Source of the DNA: Eurosta solidaginis
Lineage: Eukaryota > Arthropoda > Insecta > Diptera > Tephritidae
DNA: 64,000 bases
Assembly: GCF_040869045.1 (NCBI RefSeq)
Contig: NC_090319.1
Location: 283,747,693-283,811,692 of the forward strand
Direction: 5' to 3'
Below are positions 47,346-59,136 of the stretch, piece by piece. The translations under genes and the position numbers were made by a program. The first letter of the stretch is position 1; each line of letters starts with the position of its first letter. The notes under the pieces were generated by a model that saw only the letters and a program-made list of their open reading frames with translations, had not been told where the DNA came from and searched no databases.

Positions 47346-48596
47346 TCAATGTAATTAAGACCATCCCTGACAGCCGGTTCATAGTCAGGAAATGTAGTGA
47401 AAATAGTAGGGAAATGTTGATCGAAAAGTGTCTCAAGAGACTCTTCACTACAACATGATCATTCCCCGGTCTATTTCGTTATTAGCTACTTTATTATATT
47501 TCCCTTTTCTAGGATTTTCCTCAGCCAAGCTGTTTCGCTGAAGCAGTCATAATATACCACAAAGTGTATTAAAACAGCTGAGTATAAAAAATTCAGCTAG
47601 AAAATTCTTATTATATCCCAAACTCACCCAGCATCCATTTAAAATAGCCAATATTTATTTATCTCATTTATTGCAGAACGTTCAACTAGTGAATATTTAG
47701 AAACCATTTTATTACCGACACGTTATTGCTAATAAATCAATTGAGTTTAACAGACAAATACAAGCGTGACGTTTAATTTTGTTGTTGGTGCAGCGCCTTT
47801 TTCCAAATGACATCCAATAAAGCCATTGAGTTGAAAAAACAAAAGCAAAATTTCAACGGCATGAAATTTGTTATAAAATTTTTGATGCACAATAAAATTG
47901 TAATAATACAATAATGAGTAAATTTATATATATTTACATTTGCAAGTGCACATCCGAAATAGATTTAATGGCATTCAAAATAAATGAAAAACTCTAAAAT
48001 TGCACGCACAATTGAAGTGTTGCATAAATAGAATATTATTTCGATAGTTAGTGTTGCAATTTTACGGCTATAAATGTACCTCTTTAGGTAAACTGTGTGC
48101 GTCTTATACAATAAGGTCGCTAATAACGTATTTGTTGTAATGTTAACGTAGAAATAAATAAATTAATAAATAAATCAATTGGTTTAAACATTTGCTATTT
48201 GCAATTAAAAAAATAAATATTCATCAAAAAAAAAAAATTATTCTCAGTTTATAAAGTAACGAATGTCGTTTAACCATAAATTACATTTTCTAAAATAAAA
48301 CTGTTTTGTATGTTTGTTTGCTGTGAACCAAACGTGCCAACACGCATTCAGAGAATGCATTAGGCATCACCACACATATACAAATTGAATTAGACCAAAG
48401 GTTAAACAGGTTAGCATTCCTTAGGCAAATTTTTATGTTTGTAAATATGTAGTTAGCCATTTGCATTAATATTCGTTTGATTCGTGCAAGAAAACCGAAT
48501 AAGGCCGCATATCATTTTTGAAACATAAAACAAATGTGTTAAAACTTTTAAACCAAAGTCAAACCTTTTTATATGTTTGTTTTAAATCCTTATTTT
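47346..48596. other. No gene seen
   Basis: AT-rich with runs of A/T (for example 48224-48238). Nothing recognisable on either strand. Confidence 0.5.
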
Positions 48597-51500
48597 GAAA
48601 ACAAGTAAGGAAGGTTAAGTTCGGGTGTAACCGAACATTACATACTCAGTTGAGAGCTATGGTGACAACATAAGGGAAAATAACCATGTTGGAAAATGAA
48701 CGGAGGGTAACCCTCGAATGTGTTTGTATGGCATGTGTATCAAATGAAAGGTATTAGAGAATATTTTATGAGGGAGTGGGCCATAGTTCTATAGGTGGAC
48801 GCCATTTAGTGATATCGTCATAAAGGTGGATCAGGGTTGACTCTAGAATTTGTTTGTACGTTATGGGTATCAAATGAAGGGTGTTAATGAGCATTTTAAA
48901 ATGGAGTGGGCCTTAGTTCTATAGGTGGAAGCCTTTTCGAGATATCGCCATAAAGGTGGACCAGGGGTGACTCTAGAAAGCGTTTGTACAATATGGGTAT
49001 CAAACGAAAGGTGCTAATGAGTATTTCAAAAGGGCGTGGGACTTAGTTCTACAGGTGGTCGCCTTTTCGAGATTTCGCATAAAAATGGACCAGGGGTGAC
49101 TTTAGAATGTATTTGTACGATATGGGTATCACATGAAAGGGGTTAATGAGCATTTTAAAAGGGAGTGGGCCTTGGTTCTATAGGTGGACGCCTTTTCGAG
49201 ATATCGCCCTAAAGGTGGACCAGGGGTGACTCTAGAAAGCGTTTGTACAATATGGGTATCAAACGAAAGGTGCTAATGAGTATTTCAAAAGGGCGTGGGA
49301 CTTAGTTCTACAGGTGGTCGCCTTTTCGAGATTTCGCATAAAAATGGACCAGGGGTGACTTTAGAATGTATTTGTACGATATGGGTATCACATGAAAGGG
49401 GTTAATGAGCATTTTAAAAGGGAGTGGGCCTTGGTTCTATAGGTGGACGCCTTTTCGAGATATCGCCCTAAAGGTGGACCAGGGGTGACTCTAGAATATG
49501 TTTGTACGATATGGGTATCAAATGAAAGGGGTTAATGAGCATTTTAAAAGGGAGTGGGCCTTGGTTCTATAGGTGGACGCTTTTTCGAGATATCGCCCTA
49601 AAGATGGACCAGCGGTGACTCTAGAATGCGTTTGTACAATATGGGTATCAAACGAAAGGTGCTAATGAGTATTTCAAAAGGGTGTGGGACTTAGTTCTAC
49701 AGGTGGTCGCCTTTTCGAGATTTCGCATAAAAATGGACCAGGGGTGACTTTAGAATGTATTTGTACGATATGGTTATCACATGAAAGGGGTTAATGAGCA
49801 TTTTAAAAGGGAGTGGGCCTTGGTTCTATAGGTGGACGCCTTTTCGAGATATCGCCCTAAAGGTGGACCAGGGGTGACTCTAGAAAGCGTTTGTACAATA
49901 TGGGTATCAAACGAAAGGTGCTAATGAGTATTTCAAAAGGGCGTGGGACTTAGTTCTACAGGTGGTCGCCTTTTCGAGATTTCGCGTAAAAATGGACCAG
50001 GGGTGACTTTAGAATGTATTTGTACGATATGGGTATCACATGAAAGGGGTTAATGAGCATTTTAAAAGGGAGTGAGCCTTAGTTCTATAGGTGGACGCCT
50101 TTTCGAGATATCGCCCTAAAGGTGGACCAGGGGTGACTCTAGAATGCGTTTGTACAATATGGGTATCAAACGAAAGGTGCTAATGAGTATTTCAAAAGGG
50201 CGTGGGACTTAGTTCTACAGGTGTATTTGTACGATATGGGTATCACATGAAAGGGGTTAATGAGCATTTTAAAAGGGAGTGGGCCTTGGTTCTATAGGTG
50301 GACGCCTTTTCGAGATATCGCCCTAAAGGTGGACCAGGGGTGACTCTAGAATATGTTTGTACGATATCGGTATCAAATGAAAGGGGTTAATGAGCATTTT
50401 AAAAGGGAATGGGCCTTGGTTCTATAGGTGGACGCTTTTTCGAGATATCGCCCTAAAGGTGGACCAGCGGTGACTCTAGAATGCGTTTGTACAATATGGG
50501 TATCAAACGAAAGGTGCTAATGAGTATTTCAAAAGGGCGTGGGACTTAGTTCTACAGGTGGTCGCCTTTTCGAGATTTCGCATAAAAATGGACCAGAGGT
50601 GACCCTAGAATGCGTTTGTACAATATGGGTATCAAACGAAAGGTGTTAATGAGTATTTCAAAAGGGCGTGGGGCTTAGTTCTATAGTTGGACGCCTTTTC
50701 GAGATATCGCCATAAAGGTGGACCAGGGGTGACTCTAGAATATGTTTGTACGATATGGGTATCAAATGAAAGGGGTTAATGAGGATTTTAAAAAGGGAGT
50801 GGGCCTTGGTTCTATAGGTGTCCGCCTTTTCGAGATATCGCCCTAAAGGTGGACCAGCGGTGACTCTAGAATGCGTTTGTACAATACGGGTATCAAACGA
50901 AAGGTGTTAATGAGTATTTCAAAAGGGCGTGGGCTTAGTTATATAGTTGGACGCATTTTCTAGATACATAAATGTGGACCACGGATGACTCTAGACTTTG
51001 TTTGTATGAAATGGGTATCAAATGAGAGGTGTTAATGAGTCTTTTTAAAAGGGAGTGGGTCTTAGTTCTATAAGTGGTCACCTTTTCGAGATATCGCCAT
51101 AAAGGTGGACCAGGGGTGACTCTAGAATATGTTTGTACAATATGGGTATTAAATTAAAGGTATTAATGAGGCTTTTAAAAGGGATTGGTGGTAGTTGTAT
51201 GTGTGAAGGCGTTTTCCAGATATCGACCAAAATGTGGACCAGGGTGACCAGAAAATCATCTGTTGGATACCGCTAATTTATTTATATATATAATACCACG
51301 AACAGTATTCCTTCCAAGATTTCAAGGGTTTTTTATTTCGCCCTGCAGAACTTTTTCATTCCCTTCTACTTAATATGGTAGGTGTCACACCCATTTTACA
51401 AAGTTTTTTTCTAAAGTTATATTTTGCGTCAATAAACCAATCCAATTACCATGTTTCATCCCTTTTTTCGTATTTGGTATAGAATTATGGCATTTTTTTC

Positions 51501-52570
51501 ATTTTTCGTAATTTTCGATATCGAAAAAGTGGGCGTGGTCATAGTCGGATTTCGATTATTTTGTATACCAATACAAAGTGAGTTCAGATAAGTACGTGAA
51601 CTGAGTTTAGTAAAGATATATCGATTTTGGCTCAAGTTATCGTGTTAACGGCCGAGCGGAAGGACAGAAGGTCGACTGTGTATAAAAACTGGGCGTGGCT
51701 TTAACCGATTTCGCCCTTTTTCACAGAAATAAGTTATCTTCCCAGAGTCTAAGACCCTACCAAATTTCACAAGGATTGGTAAATGTTTGTTCGACTTATG
51801 GCATTAAAAGTATCCAAGACAAACTAAATGAAAAAGGGCGGAGCCATGCCCATTTTGAAATTTTCTTCTATTTTTGCATTTTGTTGCACCATATCATTAC
51901 TGGAGTTGAATGTTGACATAATTTACTTATATACTGTAAAGATATTAAATTTTTTGTTAAAATTTGACTTAAAAAACTTTTTATTTAAAAGTGGGCGTGG
52001 TCGTTCTCCGATTTGCTAATTTTTATTAAGCATATATATAGTGATAGGTGTAACGTTACTGCCAAATTTCATCATGATATCTTCAACGACTGCCAAATGA
52101 AAGCTTGCAAAAATTTTAAATTACCTTCTTTTAAAAGTGGGCGGTGCCACGCCCATTGTCCAAAATTTTACTAATTTTCCATTCTGCGTAATAAGCTCAA
52201 ATCACCTTCCAAGCTTCATCGCTTTATCCGTATTTTGTAATGAATTATCGCACTTTTTCGGTTTTTCGAAATTTTCGATATCGAAAAAGTGGGCCTTGTT
52301 ATATTCCGATATTGTTCATTTTAAATACTGATCTGAGACGAGTGCTCAGGAACCTACATACCAAATTTCATCAAGATACCTCAAAATTTACTCAAGTTAT
52401 CGTGTTAACAGGCGGACGGACATGGCTCAATCAAATTTTTTTTCGATCCTGATGATTTTGATATATGGAAGTCTATATCTATCTCGATTCCTTTATACCT
52501 GTACAACCAACCGTTATCCAATCAAAGTTAATATACTCTGTGAGCTCTGTTCAACTGAGTATAAAAAAAA
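48597..52570 (+). repeat. Non-coding element with internal satellite (left arm of inverted pair)
   Basis: It starts gaaaacaagtaaggaaggtt, followed by gttcgggtgtaaccgaac (a hairpin) and tactcagttgagagct. It ends gagctctgttcaactgagta, an inverted counterpart of that early word. Between them lie a ~130-bp tandem array (about 48675-51250) and a 1.3-kb 3' region with recurrent words gtgggcgtgg, caaatttcat and gttatcgtgttaac (the last at about 51638 and 52398). No protein domain was found. From memory such sequences are frequent in tephritid and other fly introns; the transposon class is uncertain. Confidence 0.75.
48675..51250 (+). repeat. ~130-bp satellite array with 259-bp dimeric higher-order unit
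   Basis: About 20 monomers of 129-130 bp, each holding gtttgtacnatatgggtatc, an aatgag word, gttcta, a ttttcgaga word and ggaccaggggtgac. Two variants alternate: one with caaacgaaaggtgctaatga and gatttcgcataaaaatgg, the other with gaaaggggttaatgagca and gatatcgccctaaaggtgg. The pair at 48961-49219 appears identical to that at 49220-49478. Edge monomers are more diverged than central ones, as expected for unequal exchange. Confidence 0.9.
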
Positions 52571-52837
52571 TTAGTTTTGTGTGTTTGTTCGCTGTGAAAA
52601 AATGAGTTCAACAAAAGCATTCACAAAAATGTTGAATTTGACCAAATACTGCAAATAACAGCATTCGCTTACATACTTACCTATATATATGAATATTTAT
52701 TCACGGCAACAATGGTACTAAAGTTTAACAGTTTAAAGTTTTCGCTTTTTTTCTTCACTTACAACGTGTTTAAATCGAAGTGATCCATTATTCCTTAGAT
52801 TGCACTGCTTATCTACTTCTCAGCTGGTTCGCCCTTT
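52571..52837. other. Spacer between the inverted copies
   Basis: About 270 bp of AT-rich DNA forming the would-be loop of the inverted pair. No gene or repeat recognised. Confidence 0.6.
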
Positions 52838-54439
52838 TTTATACTCAGCTGAGCAGAGCTCACAGAGTATATTAATTTTGTTCTCATAACGGTACCCCGT
52901 AGCGGCATAAACTAATCGAGATAGATATAGACTTCAATATATCAAAATGATCTGGGCGAAAAAATAAATCCATTTAGCCATGTCCGTCCGTCTAACTTTC
53001 CGTGAACACGATAACTTGAGTAAATTTTGAGGTATCTTGATAAAATTTGGTATTTAGGTTTCTGGGCACTCATCTCAGATCGCTATATAAAATGAATGAA
53101 AGCGGACTACGCCCACTTTTTCGATATCGAAAATTTCGAAAAACCGAAAAATTGTGACCCACTTTTAAAAGAAGGTAATTTAAAATTTTGCAAGTTGTAA
53201 TTTTGCAGTCGTTGAAGATATCATGATGAAATTTGGCAGGCAAGTTACTCCTATTACTATATGTGTGCTAAATAAAAATTAGCAAAATCGGATGACGAAT
53301 ACGCCCACTTTAAATAAAAAATATTTATAGTAAAATTTTTACAAAAAATTTAATATCTTTATATAAGACAATTGTTTTTGTTTTTTATATAAGTAAATTA
53401 TGTCAACATTCAAACCCAATAATGATATGAAGCAACAAAATACAAAAATAAAAGAAAATTTCAAAATGGGCGTGGCCCCGCACTTTTTCAAATAATTCGT
53501 CTAGAATACTTTTAATGCCATAAGTCGAAAAAAATTTATCAATCCTTGTGAAATTTGGTAGGGGCATAGATTCTATGGCGATAGCTGTTTTCTGTGAAAA
53601 TGGGCGAAATCGGTTGAAGCCACGCCCAGTTTTTATAAACCGTCGACCGTCTGTCCTTCCGCTCGGCCGTTAACACGATAACTTGAGCAAAAATCGATAT
53701 ATCTTTACTAAACTTAGTTCACGTACTTATCTGAACTCTCTTTATATTGGTATTTTTATATCAATCCGACTATGACTACGCCCACTTTTTCGATATCGAA
53801 AATTACGAAAAATGAAAAAAATGCCATAATTCTATACCAGATATGAAAAAAGAGATGAAACATGGTAATTGGATTGGTTTATTGACGCAAAATATAAATT
53901 TAGAAAAAACTTTGTAAAATGGGTATGACACCTACAATTTTAACTAGAAGAAAAGGAAAAGTTCTGCAGGGCGAAATTAAAAGCCCTTGGATTCTTGGCA
54001 GGTATACTGTTCGTCGTATTACATGTATAAATAAATTAGCGGTACCCGACAGATGATGTTCTAGGTCACCCTGGTCCACATTTTGGTGGATATCTCGAAA
54101 ACGCCTTCACATATAAAACTAAGGTCCACTCCCTTTTTAAACCCTCATTAACACCTTTCAGTTGATATCCATATCGTACAACACACATTCTAGATTCCCC
54201 TCTGGTCCACCTTTATGGCGGTATCCCGAAACAGCGTCCACCTATAGAACTATGGCCCACTCCATTTTAAAATACTCTTTAATACCTTCCATTTGAAACC
54301 CGTGTCATACAAACACATTCCAGGTTTACCCTAGGTACATTTTGTTAAATTGTGATTTTCCCTTATTTTGTCTCCGAAGCTCTCAGCTGAGTATGTAATA
54401 TTCGGTTACACTCTAACTTAGCCTTCCTTACTTGTTTTC
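52838..54439 (-). repeat. Inverted, shorter copy of the same element (right arm)
   Basis: The plus strand opens tatactcagctgagcagagct and closes gccttccttacttgttttc, the reverse complements of the end and start of the left arm. The 3' region (52860-53990) aligns in reverse with 51300-52560. Only two to three satellite monomers remain (about 54060-54340). The pair forms a 5.8-kb inverted repeat with an arm of about 1.6 kb. Confidence 0.85.
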
Positions 54440-55030
54440 TCCTTAATTTTCGCTCACAGCCTAACCAAGTAGTTGCTTATTTATTTCAGCTTTCTGAATT
54501 TCACATTGGCTGTGGCTATGTACATGTGTGTGTAGTTCATATAGTTTCGCATGCGCTCTTTGTTGCTGTGTTGTTGTGTGTGTAGCTGTTTCCATGTAAA
54601 AACTGCGAGTATTCCATGCATGCATTTAGGGAGTACTCGCTATGGACCAAGCGAGTGCTCCAAAATTAACCACAATTCATACAAAAAATATGGCCCAATT
54701 AATATTGCGATGTCCCAGGAATGGACCATATACTCCAGCTCAGCATTACATCAGAGTAATCTATGGAGTACTCCAGAATGACGCAAGTGGAACACATGGT
54801 CCAACGATTTTTGCAGGGTTGCTATTTCCTTTGCTTACTTCAGCGGTCACCATTTAGTTCAATAATTATTGGCGCCACTTCACACGTATTATTATTTTCT
54901 TTCGTCTTTATTCGGCTTTAGTTGTCGTTGAACAAGCAGAGTAGCAACATCGGATGAGGCTATTGCATTTGCGAAAAGATATTTTAAATATTTGGCAATT
55001 CTGCTGGCTCAATGTCTTTTTAATAAATAA
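54440..55030. other. No gene seen
   Basis: Contains a hairpin-like word pair, gagtactcgc and gcgagtgctc (about 54631-54660). Frames at 54551-54857 show no domain. Confidence 0.45.
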
Positions 55031-55049
55031 AACACATAGGTTTTTCTTC

Positions 55050-55090
55050 CGGTATATTTCGGTTACACTACGGTAACCGTCCTCAGGGAA
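55050..55090 (-). ncRNA. Hammerhead-ribozyme-like core at the Penelope 3' end
   Basis: On the minus strand the order is CTGAGGA (55080-55086), C, a 6-bp stem GGTTAC/GTAACC (55073-55078 with 55061-55066) closed by a 6-nt loop, then GAAA (55057-55060). This matches CUGANGA-stem II-GAAA of the hammerhead core. Stem III would be very short and stem I is weak (TTCC with GGAA is the only obvious pairing). Penelope-like elements are known to carry hammerhead motifs, which supports the call. Cleavage competence is doubtful. Confidence 0.5.
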
Positions 55091-55184
55091 CTACAGACGT
55101 AAAAAAAAAAATTTTTTTTTTTTATTAATAAATAAAACCAAAACCTTTACAATAAAATTGATTAAAGATATCACATACATTATT

Positions 55185-57080
55185 TTACACGTCTTTCCGC
55201 CGTGACGTGGAGTTTGGTACTGGTCGTTTGTTTGCTAGTAAATATTTATAGTTGTGAGCGGAATGGTCAATGTCAGTTTTATAGTTCAGTCTAATGTGTT
55301 CTGGAGTGTTTACGATATGTAGCATTTCCAATGTAAAGCGCTTATTGTAGTGTTGCTCTTGTTGGAGAATGCCCGCGTTCTCGAAGCTCGGTATATGGCC
55401 GCTAGCTGCACAATGAGACATTAGTGCTGTTTTTTGATTATCAGACTGTTGGCAATATTTAAAATCTTATTTGTGTTGCGACAATCTGGTTTTTAATTTT
55501 GATTTTGTTGTTGCTACGTAAACGCTGTGACATGGTTCGTTGTTTTTGCCGCCGCATGGGATTTTATATATGACATTGCTTTTTCCGGTTTCGGGTATCT
55601 TTGCTTTTGTTTTTTTAAAGAAACACTTTAATGTGTTGTTAGGTTTTTGTGCAATTTTAACTTTTTCTCCGTCATAGCAATCAGACTTTGCGAGTCGTTC
55701 TGATAACAGCGGTATATATGTCACGGATCTAAAAATGGTAGATTTTTCGGATCTTTGTCTTCCTTTGTTAGATTTTGCATTTTTAATTAATGTTTTAATA
55801 ATGTTGTTCGGGAAATCATTGCTCTTCAATATATTTTCCGCTTCTCTTATTACCTCGTTGTGGTACGTGTCGTCCGATACACGCAGCATCCGCTGTATAC
55901 AGCACATTGCTGTATTCATTATCATTGACTTCGGGTGTTTTGAGTGGAAGTTAATGATTCGTTCTGAAGATATTTGCTTCTTATACCACGATAACTTTAG
56001 TTGATTTCCTCTTTTTATCACAATGGAGTCTAGATACGGTAGTTTTCCATCTTCTTCTATTTCTAATGTAAATTAAATATTATTATGAAAAGTGTTGAGA
56101 GCGTTGAGTGTGTTATGTACTTCTTTTTCGGGAACAATCGCGAAGAGATCATCAACGTACTTTGTTAGCAATCTCGGTGGTTGTGTTATTTTTTTTATTG
56201 TGGTGGTTTAAAGTTCTTCCATTATTATGTCCGCAATCACTGGGGACAACGGGGATCCCATAGGCATTCCCTATAGTTGTGTGTATACCTGGTCGTTGTA
56301 CCTGAAATAATGGTTCTCTTTAATACAGAATGTTACAATTTCCATAAATATTTGTTTTGGTATCCTCATGTAGTTTTTTACCAGCAGCCATTTGCTTTGT
56401 ATTATTTCGAGTGCTAACTGTGTTGGGATACTCGGAAACAGCGAGACCACATCGAAAGAAACCAAATTTTCATCGACGCAAATAAATGTGTTATTAATTG
56501 TCTCTTTAAAATCAATTGTATTTTTAATATTAAATGCAGAGTTCGCTGTTATGTTGCTTAAAATGTTGGTGATGAATTTGGATAAACTATATGAAGGTGA
56601 TCCTACGGCTGAGCATATTGGTCTCAGTGGGGTTCCTTCTTTGTGTATTTTCGGGAGACCATATATCCTTGGAGGCAATGCAGTAGTTGTCGACAGTTTA
56701 AATTTTTTTTCTTTGAAATAATCCCATTTTAAAAAGTTTTCCGCCAGACTATTATTTTTGCTTTGAAGTTTCGATGTGGGGTCTTTGAACTCTGTAGGTC
56801 TTCAGGTCGCTTAATATATTAGTCATTTTATTTTCATAGTCATCTTTTTCCATTGCTACAGTTTTATTTCCTTTGTCAGAAGTCAAAATTTTAATGTTTT
56901 TATTTTGATTTAAAAATTTCCGCGTTTGCCCCACTGTGTTTACTATTGCACGATCTACTGCACTTTGGTTGTTTGTTTTTGTGTGCTCTTTTAATAATAG
57001 CGCAGACTTGGTACGCGCCTCCTCCTGTTTCTCCTTCTCATTGAGAGTCTGTATTAGATGCTCTCCATCGGCGATGTATT
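55185..57080 (-). pseudogene. Penelope-like polyprotein: reverse transcriptase + GIY-YIG endonuclease, decayed
   Basis: Order on the minus strand: an N-terminal part with ILTSDKGNKTVAMEKDDYE (about 56860), a frameshift near 56755, then one frame from about 56750 to 55185 broken by four stops (56271-56273, 56208-56210, 56073-56075 and 55467-55469). RT motifs: PRIYGLPKIHKEGTPLRPI, LVSFDVVSLFPSIP, GMPMGSPLSPVIADIIMEEL and YVDD (56148-56159). The linker with HSKHPKSMI leads to the endonuclease, VIYKIPC ... VYVATTKSKLKTRLSQHK. The usual YIG-like glycine reads Ala here. The tail HCAASGHIPSFENAGIL and RFTLEMLHI follows. The single frame with only stop substitutions suggests fairly recent death. Full-length elements of this group prime at ends cut by their own endonuclease. 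Confidence 0.88.
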
Positions 57081-57090
57081 GAAAGAGAGG

Positions 57091-57599
57091 AAGGCAGGTA
57101 GATAGGAAGACGAGGCGAATGAAAAGGACTCAGATAGATTGAAAGGAATAAGATGGTACAAGGAAATAAAGTTGAATAACTAAAGGAGTGTCACGAAAGG
57201 ATCAGAGTTAGGCGGAGCAGACTTGTATAATTACATATATGATGAAATTTTTATATAATCGTACACCTAAAGTAAAAAAAGACAACCGATTTACAGGTCA
57301 ATTCTACCGAAATTTAGGTTAATTTTTATCCATGGCAAATAGCTGTTGAATCAACTTCGCACAATTTGTTGTTGTCGAATTGACTATTTCAAGAGCCAAA
57401 TTAACAAAAACAAGACTTTTCATGCCGTAGGTCTCTTAATTTATCAATTATAACTAAGAATACCAATGTAAACTATTAACACAACAAATTAACGTTAGCG
57501 TTAAAATAACTTTGAAGCTTTGGATATAACAGAGATTTCTGTGGCACTGTGGTCATACATAAGAACAAAGTATTGAGCGCAGTGCAAGTAAATCTCTCT
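57091..57599. other. No gene seen
   Basis: A purine-rich stretch (57090-57230), then AT-rich DNA up to the TTAA border of the piggyBac-like element. Confidence 0.5.
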
Positions 57600-59136
57600 T
57601 TAACCCTCATTTTGACGGTTACCTGTATTGTCATATTGAGTACCCATGGTTCTGGCTCGACCCCAAAGATAATTTAACATCAGTTCATCGAAACTGCACT
57701 TTATTTTTTTTTTTTTAAATACCAATTTGAAAACTTAAATAAGGCATATTAATTTATTAATAAAATAAAATATTTAAATTAAAATAAATTTGTTTTTGTG
57801 CCCTTAAAACATATGTAATAGCATTTTGAGTGTTGCTGGCAAACACCTTCTTCACACTCCTGGCAAAAGAATCTTGTTTTTCTACACAGAGGAAATAACT
57901 GCCCTATTCTTGTGTTTTCTCATTTTGTGTGGAATGCATGCTTTATTGCTTCGAAGAGTTCCCACGTAGGATAGCCCCAAGCTCATTACACGCTTACATA
58001 AATTAAAACTAGAAAAGAACTTATAGGCAACTACTGTGCGCTCTGAGTTTGCATATTTTGAAACCAAACGTATCCGTTCAATTTGTCCTTGCTCTGTCTT
58101 TATAGGCTACTTTTCCAGTATAGATATCTCCAAATAAAAGGGTAATGAGTTTTTGCGTCACATATCCACTATACTTCTGTACCGTACTTGGCCGGTTTTG
58201 AGGGTATGTATTGAGTAAATGTTGTTCTTCCTCTAAAAGGATAGAGTTGCTCGTCAAGAGCTATCTCACTATTTTTTCGAAAGCTTTCATTTAAAAAGTA
58301 CCAAATATCCCGTACAGGTGCATTTTCTGAGAGAAAGGATCTAGTGCACTCTTTGTTTTTCATACCGTATTTGTTTCTTTCACTCATTATGATGTATGAT
58401 ATGTTTGGCGTAAAAAATTCACCAAAAACTTCAACAGGAGTAGTCGATTTGATAGTCGATCCACCGGCAAAATGTAGTACATTATCAAAAAAGTCGTTAC
58501 TTGCATCAATATTCAAATCATCGTCGCTATCTGAACTACTGCGACTTCAGTTTCATGTTCAGCTTCAATATCTGAAGCTTCAAATTCCGATTCATTTTCC
58601 ACTTTGGAGGCACATTCATTATCGCCGTTCTCATTATCGTTTTCAATTTCCTCGGCCAAAGCATTTGCAACCAACTCATAAAATTTGGGATCACTACGTG
58701 TTACATTATCATAAATAAAATCTATTTTACAAATTTTTACTAATCAAATACACGTTTTCACGGATAACACCGAATTCTAATGACACGTGCAAAGTGAGAA
58801 CACAAAAATATTTTGGAAAACGGGACTTCAAACACAAAACAGCAAAGAAAGCAATGAACAAACCGAAAATAAAGTAGGCCGATGCATGCCAACGAATCTA
58901 AACATTACGGTATTTACTTTAGACCCATGAGTACTCAATATGGCCTTAGCACTGAAAAATTCAATTAAATAAATATTTACAAATGTTTATAAATGTATGC
59001 GTGAAAAAAATTATGTTAAAATACATAACGAAGGATATCATGAAGCGCTAAAACATAAACTCGTCTCCTGGCATAGAAATAGTGAATTAAAGTTTAAAAA
59101 GGTCTGGCTGGACCCATCAGTACAAATGAGGATTAA
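57600..59136 (-). mobile_element. Defective piggyBac-like transposon with TTAA TSD
   Basis: TTAA flanks both sides (57600-57603, 59133-59136). The left end starts ccctcattttgacggtt and the right end finishes gtacaaatgagga, short inverted repeats. Subterminal inverted words are also present: ttgagtacccatgg (57637) and catgagtactcaa (about 58928). The 1.53-kb interior holds minus-strand pieces of a piggyBac transposase. It is distinct in end sequence from the 25-kb composite frame. Confidence 0.82.
57790..58720 (-). pseudogene. piggyBac-like transposase fragments
   Basis: From the N side on the minus strand: an acidic leader (ENDNENGDNECASKVENESE) broken by a frameshift near 58545. Then 58516-58169 with FFTPNISYIIMSERNKYG and ALDEQLYPFRGRTTFTQYIP, where DEQ holds the first catalytic Asp. 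Next comes 58067-57882 with SERTVVAYKFFSSFNLC and SLGLSYVGTLRSNK. In the usual VTMDNFFTS-type motif the second catalytic Asp is read here as Tyr. The third catalytic region is missing. The end is a Cys-rich C-terminal finger, FFCQECEEGVCQQHSKCYY (about 57810-57870). Family transposases cut at TTAA without footprints; this one is non-functional. Confidence 0.85.

Larger units (their letters stand above)
55035..57090 (-). mobile_element. Penelope-like retroelement, 5'-truncated and inactive
   Basis: Minus-strand coding remains run from about 57080 to 55185 and encode a Penelope-type reverse transcriptase followed by a GIY-YIG endonuclease. Downstream (about 55050-55100) is a hammerhead-like core, as known for terminal repeats of Penelope-like elements. 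The direct words taataaataaaac at 55021-55033 and about 55126-55138 flank the last ~90 bp; they may be a duplication made on insertion or part of a repeat end. No complete long-terminal-repeat-like structure was resolved. Confidence 0.85.

Noticed and set aside
54631..54660. Short inverted repeat gagtactcgc/gcgagtgctc as a regulatory hairpin
   Set aside because: An isolated 10-bp stem with one mismatch and no gene nearby; expected by chance.
55735..56004. 89-codon plus-strand ORF
   Set aside because: Antisense to the Penelope reverse transcriptase and linker region.
58344..58718. 124-codon plus-strand ORF
   Set aside because: Antisense to the piggyBac transposase fragment, which has the recognisable motifs.
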